Source: Paenibacillus glycanilyticus NBRC 16618
GTDB taxonomy: Bacteria; Bacillota; Bacilli; Paenibacillales; Paenibacillaceae
Length of the DNA: 64,000 nt
Direction: 5' to 3'
Assembly (NCBI RefSeq): GCF_004000805.1
Contig: NZ_BILY01000032.1
Location: 20,018 to 84,017 of the forward strand
In this document: piece after piece, positions 50,212 through 59,646 of the stretch
How positions within the stretch are numbered: position 1 is the stretch's first letter
Layout of the letters: each line of letters opens with the position of its first letter
Program-made: the position numbers and the translations under genes
Notes under the pieces: model-generated
Seen by the model: the letters and a program-made list of their open reading frames with translations, nothing else
The model's database searches: none
What the model was told of the DNA's origin: nothing

Positions 50212-51351
50212 TTAAAAATAGGACCCCAGAAGCTTATCGATCTCCTTGGAGACATGTACCGTCTGCTGATAAGCCTGCTCTGACAGCTTGCCAATCTGCT
50301 CCGTGCTGTTCTTGCTGTTCGCGGATGCCTGGAACAGGTGACTGAACACGCTGCCTGCTTCTTGAACGCATGACTCGCTGACTACGGCTTCTTCCCGGCC
50401 TTCGCGCGCAAGCGAGGCGGTCTGTTCAATCGCCGCGACAATCGTCTTCGTCAGCGTCGTAATCGCCTCGGCGGAACGCTTCGTTTCACTGGCGAGCTTC
50501 ATCACCTCGCCGGCTACTACCGCAAAACCTCTGCCATGCTCGCCCGCGCGCGCCGCTTCGATGGAAGCGTTAATGGCCAGCAGGTTGCTCTGCTCCGCCA
50601 GCTCTTTGATCAGCTTGGAGACATGGCTGATGGAGCCCGCTTCAGCCTGCAGCTCATTCATCCGCTGCTCCTGCTGCATCGAATTCGCGGCAAGCTTCCC
50701 GAAGGCTGCGGTTACCTTGTCCAGCTGATTTTTGCCGCTTAACGTCAGGTCCACCATATCCGCGGAAATCTGCTTCCCTTGCAAGGCCGATTGGCGCACC
50801 GAGCTTACGGCCACGTCGATCTCTTTCACCCGGCCGCCAACGCTGTTGATTGTTTTTACCTGCCCGTCCACCGCTTCCTGCTGAAGCTGCCTGGACATCC
50901 GAAGCAGATCCGACACGGTCAATATCCCGACAATCCGTTCTTCTCTGGTTACAATTACGCAGTTATATAGAACGCTGTCGTCACGTTTTAGAGCATTATC
51001 GATTAATTGCTGCGGGGAATAGGTTTGATCAACGATTAACGGGGACGGATCCATCAGTTCCGATACCGGCTTTTCATAATACAGATCTACGCCAAACCTC
51101 TGGCTGAGCCGCATAAAAAATTGATTGCGCATCATAAGACCAACCGGCTTGTCCTTTTCTATCCCTTCACCGGCTATAACGACGCATTCACTGTCCGGAT
51201 ATTGCTTGAATAACGCAATGGTATCTTTGCAGGAACAGGAGGCTGCGATCACCGGCGCCTTGCGAACATACTCCAGCAGGCGGGTTGAGGTCGGGGCAGC
51301 AGCTTCAACTTGTTTCTCTTGCGGTTGACGATCCAATACAGCAATGGTCAT
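50212..51351 (-). CDS. Soluble methyl-accepting protein with CBS domains
   Basis: A 379-residue protein without transmembrane helices. Residues about 25-150 form a CBS-domain pair (ECVVIAGEGIEKDKPVGLMM and DSVLYNCVIVTREERIVGIL). Residues about 160-379 are an MCP signalling coiled coil with the tip LAEQSNLLAINASIEAARAG then EHGRGFAVVAGEVMKLASE. CBS pairs bind adenine nucleotides, so this protein may sense energy state or second messengers and signal to CheA or another partner. Start: ATG with AGGTGAGAG upstream. The gene precedes pstB by about 207 bp on the same strand. Confidence 0.85.
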   Translation of the reverse strand: MTIAVLDRQPQEKQVEAAAPTSTRLLEYVRKAPVIAASCSCKDTIALFKQYPDSECVVIAGEGIEKDKPVGLMMRNQFFMRLSQRFGVDLYYEKPVSELMDPSPLIVDQTYSPQQLIDNALKRDDSVLYNCVIVTREERIVGILTVSDLLRMSRQLQQEAVDGQVKTINSVGGRVKEIDVAVSSVRQSALQGKQISADMVDLTLSGKNQLDKVTAAFGKLAANSMQQEQRMNELQAEAGSISHVSKLIKELAEQSNLLAINASIEAARAGEHGRGFAVVAGEVMKLASETKRSAEAITTLTKTIVAAIEQTASLAREGREEAVVSESCVQEAGSVFSHLFQASANSKNSTEQIGKLSEQAYQQTVHVSKEIDKLLGSYF

Positions 51352-51500
51352 AGTCTCTCACCTTTCTCTCTATGGACTCCTTAAGCCCTACTATAGGGCT
51401 TAAGCATCAATTCCATTTCATAGAAATGTTTTCGCAGCGTAAAAGTTATCGGAAAATACAGGTTTATTGTTGAAACAAGCCGCATATGGCCAAAAATAAA

Positions 51501-51528
51501 AATAACGGCGCATCTCTGCGCCGTTATT
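51501..51528 (-). terminator. Terminator of the glycosidase-like gene
   Basis: AATAACGGCGCA and TGCGCCGTTATT form a perfect 12-bp stem around TCTC, with T/A runs on the minus strand (TTTTATTTTTGG). It lies 17 bp after the stop of the gene at 51545. Confidence 0.85.
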
Positions 51529-51544
51529 CGTTAAACTTCCCTCG

Positions 51545-53740
51545 TTAGCTCCAGGCCGCTTCCACCAATACGCCTTCCGGCTTACCCGGGTGACGGATAA
51601 GCAAAGTTCCCGAAGCTTCATCATAGGCATAATCCGCCTTAAGTCCATCCGCCGTTACCGCATTCGGAGCAGAGGCGGCAAGCAAACGAATGCTGACCGT
51701 CATATCCGACGGGCTCTCCGAGCGGAACGAAATCGTCTTCGCATCCGCCGTCACGTCTTCGATACGCGAAGAGCCGACCAGAACCTTAGCCGCGTGGCCG
51801 TCGCCGGCTGTCCCCGCAGCTTCCAAATCATATAACAAGCAATTGTCGCCCGGCTTCAGCGCAACGTTACGGACAATCGGAAGTTCGTCCTCAAACAGGT
51901 CGATAAATCTTCCTTCGAGTGTACTGCCGTCGGTAACGTTGCTCTCATCCAGGGCTTGCGCAATGACATAAGGACCGCGCTTGATGCGGAGAATTCCGCT
52001 TTCCCGGTAAGCATCCGCTTCGCCTCTAAGCTTCAGCGCCAGCTTCACGCAATCGCGGACGGAATCCGCTCCTTCGCTTGTACGCGATAGAGCAGCCGGA
52101 TGTACGCGTCGCACAAGAACGAATCCGTCCCCGTAGGCATACTCGCCATCCTCCTGATTGGCCGCTAACCCGAGCGTTTCGAACAGATGCTGGTCCGGAC
52201 GCTCGTAAGAGCGGCGGCTTCCTTCCCGGTTCCACCATTCGCGCACATCGTGGAAAGCGTCCGATCCGTCGCCGACATAGATAAGCACGCCGCCGTCTCT
52301 GACCCATCCCGCAATAGCTTGGTGCAAGCCGGCGTTCTCAGGCTTCATGAACTCATAGCTGAGCAGCAGCACTTTGTAGTCATCGAGATACCCCGGGAAG
52401 GTAAGCGCGTTATCCAGCTGCACCGGACGCAGCGGAACGCCATGCTTCACAAGCGGCAGCGCCAGTCCGTAAAACGCGGAGAAATCCAGCAGCTCCCGTT
52501 GTTCAGGCGACAGCATATCCGAGGTTGTCACGCCGCCCTCTTTTTTGCCTGTAGAGATTTCAGGCTCTTCCGGCAGAACATCGCCGCGCTGGTACATAGC
52601 CGAATTGGACAAAAGCAATCCGATGCCGCTTGTATAGACGTCAGTCTGCTTTTCCTCATGATGATGAAGATCCCGAAGCACGTTCATCACCGTAAGCAGA
52701 ACGGTCTTGTAACTAGCCGGTATTCCTTCCTTGCCTGTGCCGTCCTCCGTCGGATAGCCGCGCGTGAATACCCGCCATGGCCAAGGGCAGACCTCAAACT
52801 TCGATACGCCGGGATGAAGCAGGGAAGCGACAACCGTCGCGCGGTAATTATAGCGGTAATCGCTCCAGCTATAGCGGGGATTATCCTCGATCGGATCGTG
52901 AAGGAACCACATGTCCCTTCCCGTACCGCGGGTCAGCTCCTGCATGACGCCGTATTCCAGGAATGCCGTCTCGAAGGTACGCTCCCGCCTGATACCCTGG
53001 TATACATTTGGCGTTCTTGCCGTACCCGTCCAGATCTGCGCGATAAATCCGTCGCAGGACGGCATCGACACAAGCAGCGCCTCCGGACTGATAATGCGCC
53101 ATTGCGTGTAGTTAATCAAGCTGTGAGTAGGAACATAGAACCGAACCTGGCGGTTATACGTAACGAGCGCGTATTCCTTCATCTGCGCGCAGAGCCGGTC
53201 AAGCGCGCGGTAATACAGGTACGCCTTCAGCTTCGAAGCCCGGTATTGCGCGTCCGGCGATAAGTGAGGAGCCGTCCACGACTCCCCGTAATAGGTCAGC
53301 CACTCGCGCTTGAACGCCTCCGAATAACCCGATGCCGCCCAGTACTCCGGTTCCTCCAGATGGATCGCTTCGACGCCACAGTCAATCGCCTTCTTGATAT
53401 AAGTCGCCAAATATTCGGAGAAAGCGATCGTCGGGTCCATATAAGGCACGTCTTTCCCATGCTGAATATAGTTGCCGAACCGGTCCATCTGAGCTTCGTC
53501 CCAGTGATTTCTTCCGTCGAATTTCTCGTACAAATAATCCTGGTACTCGCCCCATGAGACGCCGGTCATGAGATGAATCGTATAGCCGGCTTTCCTCCAG
53601 CCCTCGATTCGTTCCTCCAGCTTATCCGACAACCCGTAGACCATGACAAAATCCGTTCTAAGATCATACTTCGGCCCATAAGGACGCGATTCTTGAAATC
53701 CCGTCCACTCGGCGCGTTCATGCTGTTTCCCCACTCGCAT
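51545..53740 (-). CDS. Large predicted glycoside hydrolase of unassigned family
   Basis: A 731-residue cytosolic protein (no signal peptide). It begins like a TIM-barrel enzyme: YGLSDKLEERIEGWRKAGYT, then AIDCGVEAIHLEEPEYWAAS, where the EEPE segment is the most likely catalytic carboxylate. A middle domain (residues about 380-520) resembles the beta-galactosidase trimerisation or GATase-like fold (VLLLSYEFMKPENAGLHQAI, then GGVLIYVGDGSDAF), as in GH42-type enzymes; the C-terminus is a beta-sandwich. I cannot place it in a numbered GH family. Start: ATG with AAAGGAGG 4 nt upstream. A 400-bp AT-rich stretch precedes it. Confidence 0.6.
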   Translation of the reverse strand: MRVGKQHERAEWTGFQESRPYGPKYDLRTDFVMVYGLSDKLEERIEGWRKAGYTIHLMTGVSWGEYQDYLYEKFDGRNHWDEAQMDRFGNYIQHGKDVPYMDPTIAFSEYLATYIKKAIDCGVEAIHLEEPEYWAASGYSEAFKREWLTYYGESWTAPHLSPDAQYRASKLKAYLYYRALDRLCAQMKEYALVTYNRQVRFYVPTHSLINYTQWRIISPEALLVSMPSCDGFIAQIWTGTARTPNVYQGIRRERTFETAFLEYGVMQELTRGTGRDMWFLHDPIEDNPRYSWSDYRYNYRATVVASLLHPGVSKFEVCPWPWRVFTRGYPTEDGTGKEGIPASYKTVLLTVMNVLRDLHHHEEKQTDVYTSGIGLLLSNSAMYQRGDVLPEEPEISTGKKEGGVTTSDMLSPEQRELLDFSAFYGLALPLVKHGVPLRPVQLDNALTFPGYLDDYKVLLLSYEFMKPENAGLHQAIAGWVRDGGVLIYVGDGSDAFHDVREWWNREGSRRSYERPDQHLFETLGLAANQEDGEYAYGDGFVLVRRVHPAALSRTSEGADSVRDCVKLALKLRGEADAYRESGILRIKRGPYVIAQALDESNVTDGSTLEGRFIDLFEDELPIVRNVALKPGDNCLLYDLEAAGTAGDGHAAKVLVGSSRIEDVTADAKTISFRSESPSDMTVSIRLLAASAPNAVTADGLKADYAYDEASGTLLIRHPGKPEGVLVEAAWS

Positions 53741-54085
53741 GATGCCTCCTTTGCAGCCGAACCGTTCGTTCGGCCTGTCTTCTTCATTTGGTTGCGAAAG
53801 CCATTAAGAGGATTCGGAAAATCGGAAAGTACTTGAAGTAGTTCTTGCCCACATATTAATATAAATATTAGATATAATCAATATTTCATTATTAGATCAT
53901 GAGTAAGAAATCTGACTTAAGATATCACCATTTTTAGATAAAATCGCCAGAATTCGAACCGAATTGCGAAATTCCGCATCCTTTCGACTCATTTATTATA
54001 TTAAATATTATAAAATAGAGAACAAATTTTTTTCTGATCGCTTGAAAGATATTACGTGAGAATCCATTTCGCTGGAGGCAAACAA
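53741..54085. other. AT-rich intergenic region, promoter area only
   Basis: No gene seen. It contains a long AT-rich stretch (53855-54020) with TATAAT-like hexamers on the minus strand, which probably serve the glycosidase-like gene, and no hairpin until the terminator at 54086. Confidence 0.4.
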
Positions 54086-54129
54086 AAAACGGCAAGCCTT
54101 AACGCATCATGCGTTCTGCTTGCCGTTTT
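54086..54129 (-). terminator. Terminator of the stalk-domain gene
   Basis: AAAACGGCAAGC pairs with GCTTGCCGTTTT, with an inner stem AACGCAT/ATGCGTT. It follows the stop at 54140 by about 10 bp on the minus strand. Confidence 0.85.
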
Positions 54130-54139
54130 GTTAGGTTTT

Positions 54140-54736
54140 TTACTTGAACGTTTCCAATGGAATGCTTAACACGTTGATTTGCGACCCATCCTTCGCGCTG
54201 TTTTCGAAAAGCTCAAGCGTGAGCGTCCCGTTCGCAGGCAGCTGCTCTGGCGGAATCGTGATCTTGAGCGAGAATGGAGACCATGCAGGCGCCCCCTCAT
54301 CCAGCAGTTGATGCCCTTCAAGCAAATAATCATGCCCGTCCTCCACCGCGTATTGCATAACCCCTTCGAATACTCTGCCTTTCCCGGTTACGGTATAATG
54401 ACCGCCCGAGCCGGTGACCAACACATCGCAGAACGCGTTATTGCATGGGGCGATTGCAGCTCCGGAGGAAATGACGACCTTGCCCTGCCTGTCGTTCCAA
54501 GCCACGGAAGCGCCCAGCATATCCCCCATCGCCCGGAGTGGAACGTAAGTGTTGCCTTTGTAAACGAGGACGGGCAATCCCTGCCCGGTATAGACCGAAC
54601 CGTTAACTTCGATTGGATAAGCCGCTTCCGTCAAGGAATACGACGTCTTATTCGTAGCCGCCACGGACGGAAAAGCCGTCATGAGCAGACCTCCCATTAG
54701 TAAGCCAACAAAAAAACCTTTATATCCTCGAAGCAT
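54140..54736 (-). CDS. Secreted stalk-domain (copper-amine-oxidase-N-like) protein
   Basis: A 198-residue exported protein with a signal peptide (GFFVGLLMGGLLMTAFPSVA). The Cu_amine_oxidN1-type stalk is at about residues 35-95 (VLVYKGNTYVPLRAMGDMLG, then SVAWNDRQGKVVISSGAA). The C-terminal part (FCDVLVTGSGGHYTVTGKGR to LTLELFENSAKDGSQINVL) looks like a Gmad2-type immunoglobulin-like domain found in spore and surface proteins of Firmicutes. Start: ATG at 54736 with GGGGTG 5 nt upstream; the frame continues to 54868 without a ribosome site. Located upstream of nothing on its strand; tyrS is next. Confidence 0.75.
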   Translation of the reverse strand: MLRGYKGFFVGLLMGGLLMTAFPSVAATNKTSYSLTEAAYPIEVNGSVYTGQGLPVLVYKGNTYVPLRAMGDMLGASVAWNDRQGKVVISSGAAIAPCNNAFCDVLVTGSGGHYTVTGKGRVFEGVMQYAVEDGHDYLLEGHQLLDEGAPAWSPFSLKITIPPEQLPANGTLTLELFENSAKDGSQINVLSIPLETFK

Positions 54737-54850
54737 GCCAACACCCCATCTCAAAAATTCATCCGCCTGACCTGCTATATTCATTCTATGTGGACAAGCG
54801 TGCTGGACATGCCTATTTGTGCGACGAATCTGTTCGAATAAAATAAAAAT

Positions 54851-54887
54851 ACCCCTGCCTCCTCCCAAACGGGATAAAAGCAGGGGT
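54851..54887 (-). terminator. Terminator of tyrS
   Basis: ACCCCTGC pairs with GCAGGGGT around a loop of about 20 nt, followed on the minus strand by ATTTTTATTTT. It lies 17 bp after the tyrS stop. Confidence 0.75.
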
Positions 54888-54903
54888 TGTTATTACAACA
54901 GCC

Positions 54904-56163
54904 TTAAGCCATCTTCACCAGACTGTATTTCTTCTTGCCCTTACGGATAATGATGAACCGTCCTCCAATCGCGTGTTCCGAGGACACCTCAAGCGTAAGG
55001 TCGGTTACGCGCTCGCCGTTCATGGAAATGGCGCCGTTCGTAATATCCTCCCGTGCTTGACGCTTGGAAGGCTCGATACCGAGATCAACAAGCCAATCAA
55101 CGATGTTCTTCGCTTCATTCGTCGACTCGAATGTCGGCATTTCCTTGAAGCCCTGCTCGATTTCATCCGCGCTCAGCGATTTGATATCGCCGCTGAATAA
55201 CGCAGCCGTAATGCGCAGCGCTTGCTGCAGCAGCTCTTCGCTATGAACGAAGCGCGTCATCTCTTCGGCAAGCTTCTTCTGAGCTTCGCGCTTATGCGGC
55301 TCCGTAGCGACCTTCTCAGCCAACCCTTCAATCTCTTCCTTCGAGAGGAACGTGAAGTATTTCAAGTATTTAACGACGTCACGGTCGTCCGTGTTAGCCC
55401 AGAACTGGTAGAACTCGTACGGAGTGGTCTTCTCCGGATCCAGCCAGATCGCACCGCCAGCCGTCTTGCCGAACTTCGTTCCGTCAGCCTTCAGCATGAG
55501 CGGAATCGTAAGGCCGAACGCCTTGGCCTCGCTGCCTTCTTTCTTGCGGATCAGGTCAAGGCCGCTCGTAATATTGCCCCATTGGTCGGAGCCCCCGATT
55601 TGAAGCTGTACATCCTCTTCCCGGAACAAATGCAGGAAGTCGAGCGATTGCAAAATCTGGTACGAGAACTCCGTAAACGAAATGCCGCTCTCAAGCCGGC
55701 TCGATACGACATCCTTCGCAAGCATCGTATTGATGCTGAAGTTTTTGCCGTAGTCGCGAAGGAACTCGATGACGTTGATTTTATGCGTCCAGTCGTAGTT
55801 GTTGACCATGCGCATATTGTTGTCGCCTTCGGTGAGGAACAGCTTGCGAAGCTGCGCGCCAAGCGCTTCGACGTTCGCCTGGATCTGTTCCAGCGTCTGC
55901 AAGGAACGCTCGGATGTGCGGCCGCTTGGGTCGCCAATCGTACCGGTCGCTCCTCCGATCAGAATAACCGGACGGTGGCCCGCCAGCTGGAACCGCTTAA
56001 GCACCATAAACGGAATCAAGTGGCCGATATGCATGCTGTCTCCCGTCGGATCAACGCCGCAATAGAGCGAGACAGCCTTTTCGTTCGTCAATTCGCGCAG
56101 TCCCTCCGCGTCGGTTTGTTGGTTAATGGCGTCGCGCCATTCCAGTTCGTCAATAATGTTCAT
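54904..56163 (-). CDS. tyrS: Tyrosyl-tRNA synthetase
   Basis: A 419-residue class I synthetase that charges tRNA-Tyr. The HIGH motif is H45-H48 (DPTGDSMHIGHLIPFM), the tyrosine-specific loop is LIGGATGTIGDPSGRTSER, the KMSKS-type loop is ADGTKFGKTAGGAIW, and the S4 RNA-binding domain lies at the C-terminus (PSKRQAREDITNGAISMNGE). Start: ATG with AAAGGAGAG 8 nt upstream. Controlled by the T-box leader at 56190, which carries a tyrosine specifier. Confidence 0.97.
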   Translation of the reverse strand: MNIIDELEWRDAINQQTDAEGLRELTNEKAVSLYCGVDPTGDSMHIGHLIPFMVLKRFQLAGHRPVILIGGATGTIGDPSGRTSERSLQTLEQIQANVEALGAQLRKLFLTEGDNNMRMVNNYDWTHKINVIEFLRDYGKNFSINTMLAKDVVSSRLESGISFTEFSYQILQSLDFLHLFREEDVQLQIGGSDQWGNITSGLDLIRKKEGSEAKAFGLTIPLMLKADGTKFGKTAGGAIWLDPEKTTPYEFYQFWANTDDRDVVKYLKYFTFLSKEEIEGLAEKVATEPHKREAQKKLAEEMTRFVHSEELLQQALRITAALFSGDIKSLSADEIEQGFKEMPTFESTNEAKNIVDWLVDLGIEPSKRQAREDITNGAISMNGERVTDLTLEVSSEHAIGGRFIIIRKGKKKYSLVKMA

Positions 56164-56189
56164 TGATTAGCTCTCCTTTTTATTCGTGT

Positions 56190-56462
56190 TAAAAACAAAA
56201 AAACGTCCCTATGTCTAAATAGACATAGGGACGATTCGTTTACCGTGGTACCACCCAAATTGCATGAAGCCGCCTTGCGCAAGGCTAACCTTCATACCGC
56301 TCTAGGCGAGATATCGTTCGCCGTAACCGCCCGGCATTACCCGGGATGCTCCAGAGTGTATTTCGCGGGCTTAATGTGTGCCGGGTTCCATCGCCCCCCG
56401 GCTTTCTAGAACAGGGATTAAGCCGCTACTGCGCTCTTTCGCCGCATATGTTATATCAAGTT
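56190..56462 (-). promoter_or_regulatory. T-box riboswitch leader of tyrS (Tyr specifier)
   Basis: The T-box motif TGGGTGGTACCACGG is at 56243-56257 (minus strand); it forms the antiterminator. The terminator hairpin CGTCCCTATGTCTA/TAGACATAGGGACG with a T run is at 56203-56233. The specifier TAC (Tyr) sits in GAAATACACTCTGG at 56358-56360. The leader binds uncharged tRNA-Tyr and lets transcription reach tyrS. Confidence 0.93.
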
Positions 56463-56468
56463 ACAGAA

Positions 56469-56497
56469 ATTATAGAGAATGGCGTAATAAATGTCAA
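56469..56497 (-). promoter_or_regulatory. Consensus sigma-A promoter of tyrS
   Basis: Minus strand: TTGACA (56497-56492) and TATAAT (56474-56469) with exactly 17 bp between them, a perfect consensus promoter. The transcript would start near 56462, giving the T-box leader length expected. Confidence 0.85.
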
Positions 56498-56518
56498 TCG
56501 TTATCGCTCGCTGCCGGC

Positions 56519-58594
56519 TTAGGAGTGGAAGCTTGCTTTTCTTTTGAGAATCCGCACTCCGTTAAGCGGAAGCTCAAGCTCATTGCTTACCTTGCCGCCG
56601 GCAAGAACATCCTCGTACTCCTGCTCGTCAAGCTTCACATGCTGCGCCAACTCGCTGAAATTGAGCACGAATACGTAATCAAACTCGCCGTCGGAACGCA
56701 ATTGAGCCGTAACGCCTTGCGGAAGCTCCGTCTCAACGACGCGCTTCAGCCCTTCCTGCTCGACCAGCTTCTTGAAGAAATCGGTGAAGAACGGCTCGGT
56801 ATTGCGGGAAGCGACATAATACGCTTTGCCTTCGCCAAGCTGGTTCACCGTCAGTGCCGGACGGCCAGCGTAGAAGTCATCGCCGTATACGGCCAACGCT
56901 TCGGCGCCTTCCAGATGAATCAGATCGCAGAGCTCAATCGCATCATAGGAGCCAACAAGACCAAGCTTGTTGCCTTCCGACATCACGACGCTGTTCTTTT
57001 CCCCGTCATACAGGGAGTCAATCTCTTCGGACCAGATGCCCAGCGTTTTGCGGAGCGGTCCAGGGAAGCCTTCCAGGAAGCAAAGATCGCTTTCGTTAAC
57101 GATACCCGACCAGTAAGTCGCAACAAACGTGCCGCCGTTTTTCACAAACTCTTCAATTCGCTCGCCAACGCCCGGACGAACCATGTACAGCATCGGAGCA
57201 ATCAGCAGCTTGTAAGAATCAAAGGCGCATTCCGAATCGATAATGTCGACAGGCACGCCCATATCCCACAGAGGACGGTAGTGACGCTTCAACGTTTCTT
57301 CATAATGGATGCCGCCGTTGCGGGGGCCTTGCGAATCCTTCACCGCCCAGCGGTTCTCCCAGTCATTGATAAGCGCGACCTCAGGCTTAACCGAAGTGCC
57401 AACTACCTCTTGCAGCTTCTCGAGCGCCTGGCCGACATCCGTAACATCCTTGAAGACGCGGGTATTCTCATGGCCAACATGGTCTACGACGGCCCCGTGC
57501 AGCTTCTCGCTGGAGCCGCGGCTTTTGCGCCATTGGAAATATTGAACCGTATCCGAGCCGTGGGCAACCGCCTGCAGGGAAGCCAGCAGATGCATGCCCG
57601 GCTTCTTCAGCTTGCTGATCGGCTGCCAGTTCGTCATGCTTGGCGTGCTTTCCATCAGCATAAACGGCTTGCCGCCTTTGAGCGAACGGAATACGTCATG
57701 GTTGAAGCCGATCCACGCCGCAAGCTCGCTTTGATCCTTCGCGTCATGCCAGGTTGGATAGGCATCCCACGAGATCACGTCGAGAAGCTCGGTGAATTTC
57801 CAGTAGTTCAGCGGCTCAAAATCGAGCATGAAGTTGGTTGTAATCGGCAGCTCCGGATTGATCTCGCGAAGCGGTTCCATTTCGTTGCGGCAGAAATCTA
57901 CCGTTTGATCGGTGACGAATCTTCTCCAGTCCACGTTCATGCCGTGTACCGCTTTTTCCCCGCGGTAGGTTGGCGTATCGATCTGGCTGAAGCTTGTATA
58001 TTTGTGAGCCCAGAAGGTTGTCCACCATGCGTGGTTTAACGCTTCAATCGTGCCGTAGCGCTTCTCCAGCCAGTTCTGGAAGGCTTCTCTGCAGTAGTTG
58101 CAGTGGCATTCGCCGCTGTATTCGTTGGAAATATGCCAGCCGATAACGGCCGGATGCTGCGAATAACGCTCTGCCAGCTTGCCGTTCATCTCCTTCACCT
58201 TCGCGCGGTATACCGGCGAGGAGAAGCAATGGTTATGGCGCGCGCCATGCATATTGCGGATTCCGTTCTCCTCTACGCGGAGAACCTCCGGATATTTCTC
58301 TGACATCCAAGCCGGTCTTGCTCCGCTCGGCGTGGCAAGCAGGGCATAAATGCCGTTCGCCGCGAAACGGTCAAGCAGCTGGTCCATCCATTCAAACGTA
58401 TATACGCCTTCTTCAGGCTCATAAGCTGCCCACGAGAAAATGCCGACAGACATCACGTTGCTGCTCGACAGCTTCATCAGGCGGATATCTTCTTCCAGAA
58501 CATGAGGATAATCAAGCCATTGGTCAGGGTTATAATCCGCTCCATGGAGCATTTGCGGGAATTTCGGACTGATTGGCGGGAACTTCAAGGTCAT
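56519..58594 (-). CDS. GH42 beta-galactosidase
   Basis: A 691-residue GH42 enzyme: catalytic acid/base Glu158 (IGWHISNEYSGECHCNYCRE, with the cysteines of the usual zinc site), nucleophile Glu315 (PFMLMESTPSMTNW), then the trimerisation domain and C-terminal beta domain. It hydrolyses beta-galactosides in the cytosol (no signal peptide). Start: ATG at 58594 with GGAGG 9 nt upstream; a frame to 58672 has no site. Divergent from an AraC regulator at 58721, which is probably its activator, responding to galactoside. Confidence 0.95.
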   Translation of the reverse strand: MTLKFPPISPKFPQMLHGADYNPDQWLDYPHVLEEDIRLMKLSSSNVMSVGIFSWAAYEPEEGVYTFEWMDQLLDRFAANGIYALLATPSGARPAWMSEKYPEVLRVEENGIRNMHGARHNHCFSSPVYRAKVKEMNGKLAERYSQHPAVIGWHISNEYSGECHCNYCREAFQNWLEKRYGTIEALNHAWWTTFWAHKYTSFSQIDTPTYRGEKAVHGMNVDWRRFVTDQTVDFCRNEMEPLREINPELPITTNFMLDFEPLNYWKFTELLDVISWDAYPTWHDAKDQSELAAWIGFNHDVFRSLKGGKPFMLMESTPSMTNWQPISKLKKPGMHLLASLQAVAHGSDTVQYFQWRKSRGSSEKLHGAVVDHVGHENTRVFKDVTDVGQALEKLQEVVGTSVKPEVALINDWENRWAVKDSQGPRNGGIHYEETLKRHYRPLWDMGVPVDIIDSECAFDSYKLLIAPMLYMVRPGVGERIEEFVKNGGTFVATYWSGIVNESDLCFLEGFPGPLRKTLGIWSEEIDSLYDGEKNSVVMSEGNKLGLVGSYDAIELCDLIHLEGAEALAVYGDDFYAGRPALTVNQLGEGKAYYVASRNTEPFFTDFFKKLVEQEGLKRVVETELPQGVTAQLRSDGEFDYVFVLNFSELAQHVKLDEQEYEDVLAGGKVSNELELPLNGVRILKRKASFHS

Positions 58595-58720
58595 GGGTGT
58601 TAACCTCCATACAAGTATTATGTCTATTACGATATTAATATTGTAATACGCTTTCAGATCCAATAAAATCACATTATATTCACATCACTTTAAATATATG
58701 AAACTGGAAGTGGCTCCATT

Positions 58721-59548
58721 ATGGATAAATTGGTATTTCCGATTCTGGCCGATTCCGACCGCAAGCTTCCCGTCTACGTGGACATTATCGGGCACTGGAA
58801 TAACCAGGAGACGATCGACCGGCAGCAGGGCTTTCCGCATTATCAATGGCTTCAGTCCACCGGCGGCGAAGGCGAGCTTTGGATCGGTGACGAGAAGTTT
58901 GCCGTAAAGGCCGGCCAGGGCTTCTGTTTATTCCCCGGCGTTCCCCACCGTTATTACGCGGTCCGGGACCCTTGGGATGTTTATTTCATCAGCTTTGGCG
59001 GCAGCCTTGCGAAGGACTTGCTTGGCCAAGCGGGCATTAAAGAACCCGGTCTGTACTCCGTTACCGACAGCGAAATGATCGTTGCCCACCTACGCGGCAT
59101 CTCCGCCATGGCGGAATCGGGACTTCCTTTTCTCGGCCTTGAATGCTCGAAGCTGTTGTATCTTTTCCTGCTCGATTTGATGAAGGTCGTACAGGTCAGT
59201 ACCCAATCCGCAGAGCAATATTACATGCGGCTTAATCCGGTCATTCGCTATATCGAGGAGCATATCGACAGCGTGTTGACGATACAGGATTTGTCCTCGC
59301 GCATAGGCGTTACTCCGCAATATTTGTGCCGCTTGTTCAAACAGCTGATGGGCATGCGTCCGATGGAATACGTGAACCGGGAACGGATTAACCGCAGCAA
59401 AGAGCTGATGTTTCTCGGCCGGGAGTTTAAAATGCAAGAGATTGCGGCGAAGGTTGGCTTCGACAGCGCCAGCTACTTCAGCACCGTCTTCAAGAGAATG
59501 GAGGGCATGAGTCCGGAGCAATTCAAGAAAATGCACGGCATCCATTAA
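58721..59548 (+). CDS. AraC-family regulator of the GH42 gene
   Basis: A 275-residue protein. The N-terminal AraC_binding cupin (QSTGGEGELWIGDEKFAVKA, then GQGFCLFPGVPHRYYAVRDP) senses a sugar; the C-terminal helix-turn-helix pair is VLTIQDLSSRIGVTPQYLCR and KMQEIAAKVGFDSASYFSTV. Start: ATG with GGAAGTGG 7 nt upstream. It faces the GH42 beta-galactosidase gene across 126 bp; regulation of that gene by a galactoside is the natural inference. Confidence 0.9.
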   Translation: MDKLVFPILADSDRKLPVYVDIIGHWNNQETIDRQQGFPHYQWLQSTGGEGELWIGDEKFAVKAGQGFCLFPGVPHRYYAVRDPWDVYFISFGGSLAKDLLGQAGIKEPGLYSVTDSEMIVAHLRGISAMAESGLPFLGLECSKLLYLFLLDLMKVVQVSTQSAEQYYMRLNPVIRYIEEHIDSVLTIQDLSSRIGVTPQYLCRLFKQLMGMRPMEYVNRERINRSKELMFLGREFKMQEIAAKVGFDSASYFSTVFKRMEGMSPEQFKKMHGIH

Positions 59549-59646
59549 GCATGCCCGAGCTTGTTCATTGGCCTACACCTGCAGGCAATCATGCGGCTTA
59601 TCGGTTATAATGGTGGGGAAGAAGTTTGATAGAAGGAGGCTTGTTC

